NCBI RefSeq assembly: GCF_006363955.1
Contig: NZ_CP040948.1
Coordinates: forward strand, 2,046,001-2,110,000
Origin: Methylophilus medardicus
GTDB lineage: Bacteria; Pseudomonadota; Gammaproteobacteria; Burkholderiales; Methylophilaceae
Length of the DNA stretch: 64,000 nt
Direction: 5' to 3'
A program made the translations under genes and the position numbers. Of the stretch, positions 7,518 through 16,561 are shown one piece after another. The notes under the pieces are model-generated. The model did not search any database, was not told the DNA's origin, and worked only from the letters and a program-made list of their open reading frames with translations. The first letter of the stretch is position 1, and every line of letters begins with the position of its first letter.

Positions 7518-8555
7518 ATGAAAGCACTTGTTTACGAGAGTATTGGCAAGAAAGCTTTATGTGAGCGTCCTGCGCCGCAGATATTAGAAACAACGGATGC
7601 AATCATTAGAGTCACTAAAACAACCATATGCGGTACGGATTTGCATATCCTTAAAGGGGATGTACAAAGTTGTAAACCGGGACGAATCTTAGGACATGAG
7701 GGTGTCGGGATTGTTGATCGTGTTGGATCTGCTGTGGTTACTTTTAGGGTTGGTGACCACGTCTTGATTTCATGTATCAGTGCTTGTGGTAAGTGTGCGT
7801 ATTGTAAAAATAAAATGTACTCACATTGCATCAATGGTGGATGGATACTTGGAAATACCATTGATGGCACTCAAGCAGAATTCGTTCGTATTCCTTACGC
7901 GGATACCAGCCTCTATCCAATTCCAGAGGGCTCAGATGAAGACGCATTAGTGATGCTAAGCGATATCCTGCCAACCGGCTTTGAGTGTGGCGTGCTCAAT
8001 GGCAAGGTTGAGCCAAGCGCTACGGTTGCTATTATAGGTTCAGGGCCCATTGGGCTGGCGGCATTACTGACTGCACAGCTCTACTCTCCGGCAGAAATCA
8101 TCATGGTCGATCTTGCGGATAATCGACTTGAAGTAGCGAAACGTTTCGGCGCAACTGCAATCCTGAATAGTAGCAAAGTGGATGTAGTAGCTGAAATCAT
8201 GAAGCTAACGAATCAACAAGGCGTTGATACTGCGATCGAAGCTGTAGGCATTCCAGCCACCTTTGAAATTTGTGAACAAATTATCGGGCCTGGAGGCAGA
8301 ATTGCCAATGTTGGTGTACACGGTACCAAGGTCGATTTACACTTAGAAAATCTTTGGGATCGGAACATCACGATCACAACAGGATTGGTTGATACTGCCA
8401 GTACATCGATGCTGCTTAAGTTGGTGCAATCAAAGAAAATTGACGCCAAAACACTCATCACACATCGGTTCAAACTTGAAAATGTTTTAGATGCCTATAC
8501 GACTTTTGAAGATGCTGCAAAAACCAACGCACTCAAAGTTTTAATTGAAACTTAA
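7518..8555 (+). CDS. Zinc-dependent alcohol dehydrogenase (MDR family)
   Basis: A 345-residue medium-chain dehydrogenase starting MKALVYESIG, with an AAGGTG ribosome site at about 7506; a longer in-frame start at 7419 is less likely. Catalytic zinc ligands: Cys38 (TICGTD) and His60-Glu61 (GHEG). Structural zinc ligands: Cys90, 93, 96 and 104. The Rossmann motif is IIGSGPIGLAALL near residue 170. It oxidises or reduces an alcohol/aldehyde with NAD(P)H. It lies between the BON and P-ATPase genes; comparable neighbourhoods occur in low-oxygen loci of Burkholderia. An in-frame 56-codon open stretch follows the stop. Confidence 0.88.
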   Translation: MKALVYESIGKKALCERPAPQILETTDAIIRVTKTTICGTDLHILKGDVQSCKPGRILGHEGVGIVDRVGSAVVTFRVGDHVLISCISACGKCAYCKNKMYSHCINGGWILGNTIDGTQAEFVRIPYADTSLYPIPEGSDEDALVMLSDILPTGFECGVLNGKVEPSATVAIIGSGPIGLAALLTAQLYSPAEIIMVDLADNRLEVAKRFGATAILNSSKVDVVAEIMKLTNQQGVDTAIEAVGIPATFEICEQIIGPGGRIANVGVHGTKVDLHLENLWDRNITITTGLVDTASTSMLLKLVQSKKIDAKTLITHRFKLENVLDAYTTFEDAAKTNALKVLIET

Positions 8556-8743
8556 ATTGCAAATTTCCAAGGATTGACTTGCGGTGAATGCGATCCGCTC
8601 AATCGTAAAATGCAACGCTGGCTGCAATTTACTAAGCTGTTTCAGAAAATTAACTTGTCATTGTCCCTCAGTCAATTTGGTGACCATCCTAAACCGCATA
8701 TATTAGAGGTTCTCGATCAATGTTGAATCAACGGTGAGCATGC

Positions 8744-11356
8744 ATGCCAGCGCCTCAAGATAACCTCGATCATAAGCTCACACCAATCACTGCCGAAAAT
8801 GTTGGATTAACTTCAACTGAAGCCGCTGAGCGGCTTAAAACAGATGGTTATAACGAGCTCACATCACTAAAAAAGCGTGGCTTTTTCAGTGATGTGCTGG
8901 AAATTATTCGACAACCCATGTTTGCTCTATTGATTGGTGGCGGCTTAGTTTATTTATTGCTGGGCGATCGTCTGGAAGCTCTATTTCTCTTGGTATTCGC
9001 ATGTTTATCTGTCGCGATTACAATTGTCCAAGAATCACGCAGCGAGAGGGTTTTAGAGGCTCTCCGCAACTTGGCAAGTCCGCGCGCAACAGTCATTCGT
9101 GGTGGTCATAGAATATCAATTTCTGGGCGTGAAGTAGTCATAGGTGATGTAATGGTCATTACTGAAGGTGACCGAGTCGCTGCTGATGCAGGCCTGATCT
9201 CGGCTCACGATTTGTTGTTAGACGAGTCCTTGCTGACGGGTGAATCTGTAGCCGTCAGCAAATCGGCAACACAGTCCTTATCTGACACTTATGCGGGTAG
9301 TAAATTAACCCTATCCACTGGCGTTGAAAACTCACCTTTTATTTTCGCTGGCGCTTTGGTGGTACGTGGTACAGGGCTCGCATTAGTCCACGCAACGGGT
9401 GCCCGCAGCGAAATGGGCAAAATAGGTGGCGCCTTAAACAGCATAGATAATCAACAACCTCATCTGCAAAAACAGTTACAAGGCCTAGTTCGTAATTTCA
9501 GCATTATTGGCGCCTTTGCCGGCGGAATCGCAGTCTTGTTATATGGGATTTTGCGCGACGCCTGGCTTGAAGCGATGCTGAGCGGTATTGCTCTCGGCAT
9601 GTCTCTATTACCCGAGGAATTTCCGTTGGTCATGGCCGTGTTTATGGCCATGGGCGCATGGCGCATATCAAAAGCACGTGTGCTTACGCGTCGGGCTTCA
9701 TCCATAGAGTCCTTAGGGGCTACAACCGTGTTATGCAGTGACAAAACCGGCACTTTAACTGAAAATAAAATGTCTCTAGTCGCCATTCAAACTGATACTA
9801 AAACCTGGTTAGAAAGCGATAACTCTTCTTCCATAGTCGATATTCAAATCGTACTGAAAACAGCTTTATTAGCTTGTTCACAACAGCCCACCGACCCGAT
9901 GGATATTGCTATTCACACGCGGGCTAAAGCAAGCATTGGTGAACATAGCATCGATTTCGAGAAATATAATCTAGTTCACGCTTATGGCCTCAGACCAGAC
10001 TGCTGGGCAGTGGCGAATATTTTCACTACTGTTAATGGCGAAGTTACAGTCTATGCGAAAGGTGCGCTAGAAACGATCACAGCCCTTTGCCATTTAACAG
10101 AAAATCAGTTTTCAGCTATTCAAAAACGAGCTGAAAAACTCGCCATGGAGGGGATTCGGGTATTAGGTGTCGCACAGTCAAAAATAAATGACGCACAATT
10201 AAAATCGCCACCAGAAAAACTGCATGATTATCAATTTGAATATGTGGGCTTAATTGGGTTTGCAGACCCACTCCGCTCCAATGTCCCTGCTGCAGTTGCT
10301 GAATGCCGTAAAGCTGGTATCAGAGTAATGATGATCACAGGAGATTATCCAACGACTGCACTTGCGATAGGGCGGCAGGCAGGGCTTGATTCTGAGCGGG
10401 TATTAAAAGGCGATGTCATTGAACAAATGACAGATGACCAATTGATCATCGCGTTAAAGGTGACTTCAATATTCGCGCGTATTCGTCCTAATCAAAAACT
10501 ACGCATTGTTCAACTATTAAAGAAGAGTGGTGAAGTTGTAGCTATGACAGGTGATGGCGTTAACGATGCGCCTGCTATTAAGGCCGCAGATATTGGTATT
10601 GCGATGGGCGGGCGCGGTACCGATGTCGCCCGTGAGGCCTCCAGTATTGTATTACTCGATGATGACTTTGGCTCAATTGTAAAAACGATCAGATTAGGTA
10701 GACGCATTTACGACAATCTGCGTAAAGCCATTGAATACATTATTGCTGTCCATATTCCTATAGCCGGCTTAGCGATTATGCCGCTGCTGTTCGGCATGCC
10801 TCTGATACTTACCCCTGTTCACATTGCATTTTTAGAGATGATTATAGATCCTGCCTGCTCGGTTGTATTTGAAGCTGAAGCTGAAGAGGATAATGTGATG
10901 CAGCGCTCACCCCGCGACTCAAAAATCCCGTTGGTTTTACCCAAACGCATTATTTGGGCAGTTATTCAGGGCTCGATTGTTATAATTGTGTTGGCGATTA
11001 TCCTATTCATTGCTAGGCAAATGCAGCTCATCGAAACAGATTGCCGGACACTTCTGTTCACATCGCTGGTGATACTGAACATGGGATTGATTTTAATCAA
11101 CCGATCATTTAGTGCATCCATATTGACCGCAGTTTTAAAACCCAATCGTTCACTTTGGGTATTGTTATCCAGCGTCAGTGCCATACTAGCCATCACAGTT
11201 GCTTGGCTACCCGCACGCAAGCTATTTCAGCTCGGGCAATTTCATTGGCATTTATTCAGCATATCAATCGTTGCAAGTTTGGCGACTTTGCTTACGTTGG
11301 AAGCAATAAAATGGCAATGGTTTCGAACTGCAAATCAGTCACTTAAGCCTGCTTAA
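8744..11356 (+). CDS. P-type cation-transporting ATPase (P2-like)
   Basis: An 870-residue membrane pump. It has an N-terminal cation-ATPase domain, an actuator loop with LLTGES (about 160-170), a PEEFP motif in TM4, the phosphorylated Asp333 in CSDKTGTLTE, a nucleotide-binding domain, and the hinge GDGVNDAPAIKAADIG near 605. Hydrophobic segments at the N-terminal third and the C-terminal 200 residues give about ten TM helices. PEEFP, not the PEGLP of Na/K and Ca pumps, marks a distinct bacterial branch; the ion is uncertain. The ATG has a GGTGAG site 8 nt upstream. It is last in the BON-ADH-ATPase group and ends at a strong terminator. Confidence 0.9.
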   Translation: MPAPQDNLDHKLTPITAENVGLTSTEAAERLKTDGYNELTSLKKRGFFSDVLEIIRQPMFALLIGGGLVYLLLGDRLEALFLLVFACLSVAITIVQESRSERVLEALRNLASPRATVIRGGHRISISGREVVIGDVMVITEGDRVAADAGLISAHDLLLDESLLTGESVAVSKSATQSLSDTYAGSKLTLSTGVENSPFIFAGALVVRGTGLALVHATGARSEMGKIGGALNSIDNQQPHLQKQLQGLVRNFSIIGAFAGGIAVLLYGILRDAWLEAMLSGIALGMSLLPEEFPLVMAVFMAMGAWRISKARVLTRRASSIESLGATTVLCSDKTGTLTENKMSLVAIQTDTKTWLESDNSSSIVDIQIVLKTALLACSQQPTDPMDIAIHTRAKASIGEHSIDFEKYNLVHAYGLRPDCWAVANIFTTVNGEVTVYAKGALETITALCHLTENQFSAIQKRAEKLAMEGIRVLGVAQSKINDAQLKSPPEKLHDYQFEYVGLIGFADPLRSNVPAAVAECRKAGIRVMMITGDYPTTALAIGRQAGLDSERVLKGDVIEQMTDDQLIIALKVTSIFARIRPNQKLRIVQLLKKSGEVVAMTGDGVNDAPAIKAADIGIAMGGRGTDVAREASSIVLLDDDFGSIVKTIRLGRRIYDNLRKAIEYIIAVHIPIAGLAIMPLLFGMPLILTPVHIAFLEMIIDPACSVVFEAEAEEDNVMQRSPRDSKIPLVLPKRIIWAVIQGSIVIIVLAIILFIARQMQLIETDCRTLLFTSLVILNMGLILINRSFSASILTAVLKPNRSLWVLLSSVSAILAITVAWLPARKLFQLGQFHWHLFSISIVASLATLLTLEAIKWQWFRTANQSLKPA

Positions 11357-11405
11357 ATTTTGGAAGTGGCGTTTTCCTTTAAAATTTCTTGGCAAACATC
11401 AACAC

Positions 11406-11433
11406 AAAAAAGCGACCTGAGCGTCGCTTTTTT
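11406..11433. terminator. Bidirectional intrinsic terminator
   Basis: A perfect 11-bp stem, AAAAAAGCGAC and GTCGCTTTTTT, with a 6-nt loop lies between the converging P-ATPase (+) and chemoreceptor (-) genes, so it can serve both strands. Confidence 0.9.
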
Positions 11434-11447
11434 AAGTTAAACGTGGG

Positions 11448-13775
11448 TCAGTACTCCTGCCAACTTTCTTCATTTGTCCCTGATTTCAGTCGCTTTTTCG
11501 GAGTGTCATAGTTTGATTTTTGATTTTGGGCACTTGGTTTTTGATGATTTTCAAAAGTGCTTTGATGCTTAGATGTGCGGTCAAAAGCTGCTATTTTTTT
11601 GGAACGCGTCTGCGTCTGTAAAGAGAGTTTGAAGGCACCTACAGTTTCCATGAGCTCGCTGGCTTGTTCAACGAGACTCTCCGCCGCTGCCGCTGCTTGC
11701 TCAACGAGCGCGGCATTTTGCTGGGTGACTTCGTCCATACTTGTGATCGCTGAGTTGACTTGATCAATGCCTGAGCTTTGCTCTTCTGAGGCGGCCGTGA
11801 TTTCTCCCATAATGTCCGTCACACTTTGGACTGATTTCACGATTTCATTCATGGTAGCGCCTGCATCTTCCACCAGTTTTGTGCCTTCTTGCACTTTGTT
11901 TACAGAGTCTGAGATAAGGTCTTTAATTTCTTTTGCAGCGGTCGCAGAGCGTTGGGCTAGATTTCTAACTTCTCCAGCAACGACTGCAAAACCTCGCCCT
12001 TGCTCACCTGCTCTTGCTGCCTCAACCGCTGCATTTAGGGCAAGAATATTGGTCTGGAAGGCAATGCCGTCAATCACCGAGATAATATCTTCAATTTTCC
12101 TGGCGCTGGCGTTAATGTCTGCCATGGTCGTCACCACGTTGCCAACAACTTCTCCACCTTTCAGTGCGACACCAGAGGCAACGCTCGCGAGTTGATTAGC
12201 TTGTTTGGCATTTTCAGCATTTTGTTTAACCGTGGATGCCAATTCCTCCATGCTTGAGGCTGTTTCCTCCAAGCTTGAGGCTTGTTGTTCGGTGCGCGAT
12301 GACAAATCATTGTTTCCCGAGGCGATCTCGCTTGCTGCGGTATTAATGGTTTCAGAGGCTTCGCGAATGTGCGAAACGACCTCTGACATCTTATCCAGCA
12401 AAGCATTAATGCCTTCCATGGTTTTTACTGTGGCCGCTGATTTACCAATCGTTTGTAAACGTGCGCTAAGGTCGCCATCCACTGCCGCTTGAACGATTTC
12501 ACTTATTTGCGTTTCAGATTGTTTTTCCAAAGTGACATCTAACCACTCCAGTACGCTACCGATTCGCTTGCCTTGTTCATCATAAATCGGGTTTGCATTT
12601 AATTTTACAAAGAGGTCCCCCAATGGCAAAGTGACGCTGTAAGGGCCTTTAAGGCTACTCAACAAATTGCGCTGATGAGCTGGATTTTTATGAAAAACAT
12701 CAAAGTTTTGATTGATGATTTTGTTGGGATCAAAGTTGGGCAATACTTTTTTAAAGTTGCTTGCAGACGCCTGCATAAACTTTTCAGTGGATGGGTTCAT
12801 GTATCGGATGATGCCATCATTGTCTGCCATCATCATGTTGATCGAAGCCGCTTCTAACGTGCTTTTGATTTGCATGGCAAAAGCAGATTTCTTAGCATTT
12901 TCGAAATCTTTTTCTATTTCGGCCGTCACATTTTGTGCGTATTTGACAATTTTTGATAGCTTGCCGGTATCGTCAGTAATCGGATTATAAGAGCCCTGAA
13001 CCCAGATCTCTTTACCAGACTTGCTGATGTTTTTGTATAACCCTGATTCCGGCTCACCACGGGCTAGTTTTTCCCAGAGTGTTCGGTATTCTTGACTGTT
13101 TTTGCATGCTTGATCGACCAATATTGCGTGATTTTTTCCGACTATTTCTTGTGAAGTGTAGCCAAGGTAATTTAAAAAGTTTTCATTGGCTGAAATAATA
13201 TTGCCCGAAGTATCAAACTCAATCACCCCTTGCAGCTTGTTAATGGCTTTGATTTGACCCGCAGCCTCAGCATCTTCAAGTGATTTGCGACGCTCGGCGG
13301 TCACATTACGCCATTCGAGAACATTGCCCGTATGTTTTCCGCTGGTGTCGTAGGTGGCAGTGACGTACAAGGCAACGGTCAAGCTGCCGACTTTAATATC
13401 AGTTTTAAAAGGTAAGCGCGAGGGGTCTGCGAGCATTTGACGCTGATGAGCAGGGTTTTTGTGGAACACGTCTATGCAGGTGCCCATTATTTTTGATGTG
13501 TCGAAATTGGGATAGGCTTTCTTAAACTCTTCTGCATTGTCAGTAAATAGTTTAATGGTGGCATTATTGACATACGTCACGATGAAGTCTCTATCGATCA
13601 TCATGATCGCAGAAGAGGTATTATCCATCGCACTCTTGATAGCCAATAAGGCTTGTTCACGCTGGATAATTTGGTTTACTTGCTGATCTTTCTGATCTAA
13701 TGCAATGATGTTTTGCTCGTTCTCAGCCTCAAGTTTTTCTATTTTGCTTTTTGCAGAAAAAAAATTGGTAATCAC
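11448..13775 (-). CDS. Cytoplasmic methyl-accepting chemotaxis protein with three PAS domains
   Basis: A 775-residue receptor without transmembrane segments. A short coiled coil (10-40) precedes PAS1 (45-165), PAS2 (178-288, Aer-like [17 protein letters not shown]) and PAS3 (300-420). PAS1 and PAS3 are clear duplicates: both carry FHKNPAHQR (104-112 and 361-369) and end in VLEW. A linker with HAMP-like features leads to the signalling hairpin containing [20 protein letters not shown]. The tail after about 710 is flexible and ends ESWQEY, which resembles the W-x-x-F/Y pentapeptide that tethers CheR/CheB. It probably senses redox state or a small ligand inside the cell. No che genes are in the window. 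Confidence 0.92.
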   Translation of the reverse strand: MITNFFSAKSKIEKLEAENEQNIIALDQKDQQVNQIIQREQALLAIKSAMDNTSSAIMMIDRDFIVTYVNNATIKLFTDNAEEFKKAYPNFDTSKIMGTCIDVFHKNPAHQRQMLADPSRLPFKTDIKVGSLTVALYVTATYDTSGKHTGNVLEWRNVTAERRKSLEDAEAAGQIKAINKLQGVIEFDTSGNIISANENFLNYLGYTSQEIVGKNHAILVDQACKNSQEYRTLWEKLARGEPESGLYKNISKSGKEIWVQGSYNPITDDTGKLSKIVKYAQNVTAEIEKDFENAKKSAFAMQIKSTLEAASINMMMADNDGIIRYMNPSTEKFMQASASNFKKVLPNFDPNKIINQNFDVFHKNPAHQRNLLSSLKGPYSVTLPLGDLFVKLNANPIYDEQGKRIGSVLEWLDVTLEKQSETQISEIVQAAVDGDLSARLQTIGKSAATVKTMEGINALLDKMSEVVSHIREASETINTAASEIASGNNDLSSRTEQQASSLEETASSMEELASTVKQNAENAKQANQLASVASGVALKGGEVVGNVVTTMADINASARKIEDIISVIDGIAFQTNILALNAAVEAARAGEQGRGFAVVAGEVRNLAQRSATAAKEIKDLISDSVNKVQEGTKLVEDAGATMNEIVKSVQSVTDIMGEITAASEEQSSGIDQVNSAITSMDEVTQQNAALVEQAAAAAESLVEQASELMETVGAFKLSLQTQTRSKKIAAFDRTSKHQSTFENHQKPSAQNQKSNYDTPKKRLKSGTNEESWQEY

Positions 13776-14231
13776 TTTAGTGCTCCATGAAGATTGTATT
13801 AAGCAGCCGTTAATCAGAAATTTTCCATCAATTTTTTAAACGTTCAATGACCGTGTTGATTTAAATTTTGATCAAGTAAAAACTTGTCCTACAAAACTGG
13901 ATAATATTATGTTGATCGCCATCAACAGTATTTTTCTAACAAATATCTAATTCTTAAGATGCCTATGAACGCCAGCACACATCTCATTTGTGCATGGATT
14001 TGACAACTGTTTTTCATTGAATGTTAGTGGATAAACGATGGGGTCAAATGCAGAAAAAAGCACTTAATTATTATTTAATTCGCGAAGTAATCATTCTCAG
14101 ATTAACTAAGATCAGCCTAAGCGATATCATGGATGAGCGTGCCTTGATGGGTGATGTATTTCGCTTGAGCAAAAAAACCCGCAATAAAGGACTTTAACTG
14201 TGCATCATATTTTGAATTGTTACCGCTTTCT

Positions 14232-14382
14232 GTGAGCAGTTTTGACCGTATAGAACCAAAAAAACTGCGGCTTTAAAGGTGCGCAATCTAGTTGAATTCT
14301 TGTGGTGCACTGCTCACTTTCATCCCCTCCGGCGCACCTCACATTGAAAAGGCTTATTCCTAAAAGGTTTAAGCCTTTTTTG
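14232..14382 (+). ncRNA. Candidate small structured RNA ending in a terminator
   Basis: GTGAGCAGT (14232-14240) is exactly complementary to ACTGCTCAC (14309-14317), and GGTGCGC (14278-14284) can pair with GCGCACC (14332-14338). The segment 14315-14338 matches 19751-19774 with one mismatch in 24, and the likeness continues a few bases (ACATT then AAAA). A strong terminator follows at once. The two pairings nest imperfectly, so alternative folds are possible. No tRNA T-loop or CCA end is present. Function unknown; it could instead be a repeat remnant. Confidence 0.4.
14347..14382 (+). terminator. Intrinsic terminator after the candidate RNA
   Basis: AAAAGGCTTA (14347-14356) pairs perfectly with TAAGCCTTTT (14370-14379), followed by more T residues. 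No protein gene ends just upstream on the plus strand, which is why a short RNA is suspected. Confidence 0.75.
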
Positions 14383-14779
14383 TTTTCCATCGAGTGCAAT
14401 TTAACTGCGTATTTTTCAATTGTTAACTTGGTCATTTAAGCGCTCATTTGATCAGTACATCACTGCACCAATGATTTCTGTTTGGTTGTTCAGGTTAGGG
14501 ATCATCGGATACCGAACAAATTGGCCTAGACCTCGAAACGCAGCGCAATCAATCGACTCGCGCATGTCTACAAAATGCGTAGCGCATTAGGATTCACGCC
14601 TGTGCATGGAGGCGGGAGAAGCTTTTTTGATTGGCTTTTTGTTCATGCTAATGAATTTTTCGGGGCTGTTTGAATAGCGTTAGAGCTTGTGAGCGAATTT
14701 CATTTTATGTTCGATAGCTAACAGAAGCACATTTAAAGCAATGCAATACTGCCGTTTTATCGCACAGCGAGGCAACTTC

Positions 14780-15787
14780 ATGGCTACATCTAACTCCCAA
14801 AATTCCAATCCACTTCAACCGAATACGCCCAATTCAAACTTACCCTTGAACGAACAGCGCATAGGGGCGAATGTTTTTCCAAATGACCAAAATAACGCAA
14901 GTGATGGCTTGACCGGTGCCACCGCATGGGGTGCCATTTTTGCAGGTGCCATCGCTGCGCTAGTGCTTACCATGCTTTTATTATTGCTCGGCGCAGGAGC
15001 CGGTCTCTCGAGTATTTCACCATGGTCGCAACAAGGCATCAGCGCCACTGCTTTTGGCGTATCTACAATTGTCTGGTTGATTGTCACGCAAATGCTTGCC
15101 TCCGGTATGGGCGGTTATTTAGCGGGAAGATTAAGATGCAAATGGGCTGGCACGCAGTTAGATGAAGTCTACTTTAGAGATACAGCACATGGCTTTTTAG
15201 CCTGGTCTGTGGCGACGCTTGTAGCAGCATGCATGATTTCATCCACGATAGGTTCGATCGTTGGTGGTGGTGTGCGCTCTGTTTCAACAATCACGGGCGC
15301 AGCTGTTTTGGGGGGTGTGACGGCCGCGGAGAATCAAATGAATCAGGCTGACAATGCAAGCCCTTCAAGTGCCATGCATTATGTGATTGATTCACTGTTT
15401 CGTACGAATGCGCCAGCAACAGGCGAGAGCAACAACGCCGCCGTAGAGGTAAAACCAGCGGTCACTACCAAGCCAGAAGTCATGCGCATCCTCACAAACG
15501 CCCTCAGCATGAAAACCATGCCACCCGCCGACCTAACTTACATCAGCCAATTGGTGGCGAAGCACACCGGCCTAACACCTGCGGAAGCGGAAAGTCGCGT
15601 AAGTGACCTGTATAGCACCATGCAAAAAAGCAAACAGGAAGCTGAAATCGCGACCAAACAAGCGATTGACCAAGCCAGAAAAGCCTCTTTTTACTCGACG
15701 CTATGGCTGTTTGCAGCTTTGCTGATCGGTGCATTTTCAGCAAGCCTTGCCGCCACTTGGGGCGGTCGTGCAAGAGATACGTATTAA
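14780..15787 (+). CDS. Multi-pass membrane protein of unknown function
   Basis: A 335-residue protein; the ATG at 14780 with GAGG 9 nt before it is preferred to the upstream in-frame ATG at 14741. Residues 1-45 are Asn/Pro-rich. Hydrophobic segments lie near 48-75 (GAIFAGAIAALVLTMLLLLL), 87-112, 140-175, and at the C-terminus (about 310-328). A soluble part (about 190-300) contains Lys/Glu-rich helices. I know similar uncharacterised proteins by their AWGAIFAGA start but not their function. It precedes a TM micropeptide, hemerythrin and catalase on the same strand. Confidence 0.75.
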   Translation: MATSNSQNSNPLQPNTPNSNLPLNEQRIGANVFPNDQNNASDGLTGATAWGAIFAGAIAALVLTMLLLLLGAGAGLSSISPWSQQGISATAFGVSTIVWLIVTQMLASGMGGYLAGRLRCKWAGTQLDEVYFRDTAHGFLAWSVATLVAACMISSTIGSIVGGGVRSVSTITGAAVLGGVTAAENQMNQADNASPSSAMHYVIDSLFRTNAPATGESNNAAVEVKPAVTTKPEVMRILTNALSMKTMPPADLTYISQLVAKHTGLTPAEAESRVSDLYSTMQKSKQEAEIATKQAIDQARKASFYSTLWLFAALLIGAFSASLAATWGGRARDTY

Positions 15788-15850
15788 TACTTGAATCAGA
15801 CTTCTTTTGATTAACCTTCGATACAACAACCCCTATTAGGTATTTTAATC

Positions 15851-15925
15851 ATGCGCTCATTACTCCTTTTTTTTATTGGCATTCCCATTCCCATCATTAT
15901 TTTGATTGCATTATTTGTGCATTAG
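15851..15925 (+). CDS. 24-residue single-TM peptide
   Basis: ATG at 15851 to TAG at 15925 encodes MRSLLLFFIGIPIPIIILIA-LFVH, essentially one transmembrane helix. Tiny proteins of this IPIPIIIL type recur in proteobacteria, which supports it being real despite its length. It lies between the membrane protein and hemerythrin genes, 63 nt after the former. Function unknown. Confidence 0.6.
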   Translation: MRSLLLFFIGIPIPIIILIALFVH

Positions 15926-16005
15926 CGCGTTTGTGCCACTGCAGTGCAAGGCCGTTTGCTCAACACCTACCAGCAGCCCATTTTTCAGATTAAGGAATAT
16001 CAATC

Positions 16006-16494
16006 ATGACTGTTATACAAAAAACGCTTACCAAACCAAGTGCCCCTACGAAAGCGCAAGACGCAACAGCATTGTTGCGCGCTGACCACAAACTGGTTAG
16101 CGGCTTGTTTGAGGATTACCAAAAGGCCTCCACTAAAAGCATGAAAAAAAAGCTGGTGAATCAAATCTGCCTAGAACTCAGCGTGCATGCGCAAGTGGAG
16201 GAAGAGATTTTTTACCCCGCGGTGAAACAGGCGCTCAAAGACCATGAAATGGTGCCAGAGGCGACCGTAGAACATGCGACTTTGAAATCGCTCATTGCAC
16301 AAGTGGAGGGCGTGGAGCCAGATGGCGAAATGTATGATGCGAAGGTAAAGGTACTTTGCGAGTATGTTGAGCATCACGTGAAAGAAGAGCAGGATGAAAT
16401 GTTCCCCAAAGCCAAAGCTTCTAAACTCGACATGATGGCATTGGGTGAGCAGATTGCAACGCGTAAAAAAGAGCTCATTGCAGAAAAAGGCTAA
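16006..16494 (+). CDS. Hemerythrin HHE-domain protein
   Basis: A 162-residue four-helix protein with iron-ligand His/Glu motifs: LLRADHKLV (about 24-32), HAQVEEEIFYPA (about 60-71), EATVEHATLK (about 84-93) and EHHVKEEQDEMFP (about 118-130). These bind a di-iron centre and, by family, oxygen, NO or peroxide. The first 25 residues are Lys/Thr-rich. The neighbouring catalase, 67 nt downstream on the same strand, supports a role in oxidative stress. Confidence 0.9.
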   Translation: MTVIQKTLTKPSAPTKAQDATALLRADHKLVSGLFEDYQKASTKSMKKKLVNQICLELSVHAQVEEEIFYPAVKQALKDHEMVPEATVEHATLKSLIAQVEGVEPDGEMYDAKVKVLCEYVEHHVKEEQDEMFPKAKASKLDMMALGEQIATRKKELIAEKG

Positions 16495-16561
16495 GGTTAA
16501 CCGCTGGATTTTAAGCTTTTATGGATAAACAGACCGATTAACAGACCTTAGGAAAAAGCAT

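Larger units (their letters stand above)
13776..14779. other. 1 kb stretch without a convincing protein gene
   Basis: It contains the promoter region of the chemoreceptor, a possible 49-codon frame at 14048-14197 (not supported otherwise), a candidate structured RNA with terminator at 14232-14382, and a CCTGTGCATGGAGGCGG sequence at 14599-14615 whose near copy (one inserted G) is at 35498-35515. The last 100 bases precede the membrane protein gene. Confidence 0.5.

Noticed and set aside
14048-14197. 49-codon plus-strand frame
   Set aside because: No good ribosome site and no recognised family; kept only as a remark within the intergenic entry.
14278-14338. tRNA gene suggested by GGTGCGC...GCGCACC and a CCTCCGGCGC end
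   Set aside because: No T-loop consensus, no anticodon arm and no CCA at the proper place; described as a structured repeat instead.
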